NCBI GenBank assembly: GCA_913058555.1
Contig: CAJXRJ010000509.1
Coordinates: forward strand, 1-5,621
DNA length: 5,621 nt
Direction of reading: 5' to 3'
DNA from: an uncultured bacterium
Lineage (GTDB): Bacteria; Planctomycetota; UBA1135; GCA-002686595
Within the stretch, counting starts at the first letter, position 1. Each line of letters starts with the position of its first letter. A program made the position numbers and the translations under genes. Below the pieces are notes generated by a model, which did not search any database, was not told the DNA's origin, and saw only the letters and a list, made by a program, of their open reading frames with translations. Below, one piece after another: positions 5,573 to 5,621 of this stretch.

Positions 5573-5621
5573 CTGTCTCTTATACACATCTCCGAGCCCA
5601 CGAGACTAGGCATGATCTCGT
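5573..5621 (+). other. Illumina Nextera adapter left in the assembly (artefact)
   Basis: Bases 5573-5591 are the Tn5 mosaic end CTGTCTCTTATACACATCT. Bases 5592-5606 are the Nextera read-2 tail CCGAGCCCACGAGAC. Bases 5607-5614 are TAGGCATG, which matches the Nextera i7 index N706, and 5615-5621 (ATCTCGT) begin the P7 sequence. This is untrimmed library adapter and not host DNA. Reading frames through it give the known artefact peptides LLYTSPSPRD (plus strand) and MYKRQ (minus strand), so no gene should be called across 5573. Confidence 0.98.

Noticed and set aside
4418..5587. Minus-strand open frame of 389 codons starting MYKRQ
   Set aside because: Its start lies in the Nextera adapter and the rest is antisense to the well-supported ATPase gene.
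5367..5609. Plus-strand open frame ending in LLYTSPSPRD
   Set aside because: The ending is translated adapter and the rest is an off-frame shadow of the ATPase gene.

Overview
This is a high-GC bacterial fragment (roughly two-thirds G+C by eye) carrying part of a nonribosomal peptide synthetase (NRPS)-type cluster joined to a polysaccharide-type ABC exporter. The exporter pair is of the Wzm/Wzt class with a C-terminal Wzt-C-like domain. That class usually moves lipid-linked glycans across the inner membrane, so a Gram-negative-type host is the best guess. I cannot fix the phylum: Myxococcota, Planctomycetota and high-GC Proteobacteria would all fit.

Layout. (1) Positions 1-361, minus strand: the 5' end of a gene that runs off the left edge and begins with an NRPS condensation-type domain. 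(2) Positions 362-753: a divergent intergenic region with two adjacent perfect inverted repeats (470-484 and 488-501), the best candidates for operators. (3) Positions 754-3483, plus strand: a 909-residue protein with the order condensation - peptidyl carrier - thioesterase and no adenylation domain. Its thioesterase has Cys in place of the usual nucleophilic Ser, and apparently Asn where the triad Asp is expected. (4) Positions 3480-4247: an ABC-2 permease (Wzm type) starting at a TTG that overlaps the NRPS stop codon. (5) Positions 4244-5509: a Wzt-type ATPase starting in an ATGA overlap with the permease. (6) Positions 5510-5572: a short C/T-rich tail without a gene. (7) Positions 5573-5621: Illumina Nextera adapter with an i7 index, which is not biological.

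How the genes may work together (inference). The three plus-strand genes overlap by 4 nt at each junction and look like one translationally coupled operon. The C-PCP-TE protein would accept an acyl or peptidyl chain, condense it with a unit loaded on its carrier domain by an adenylation enzyme supplied in trans, and release or transfer the product through the Cys-type thioesterase. The coupled exporter would then carry the product, or a glycan or lipid conjugate decorated by it, across the membrane. The divergent condensation-domain gene is probably part of the same pathway. Terminal NRPS machinery tightly coupled to a glycan-type exporter is the most interesting aspect of the window.
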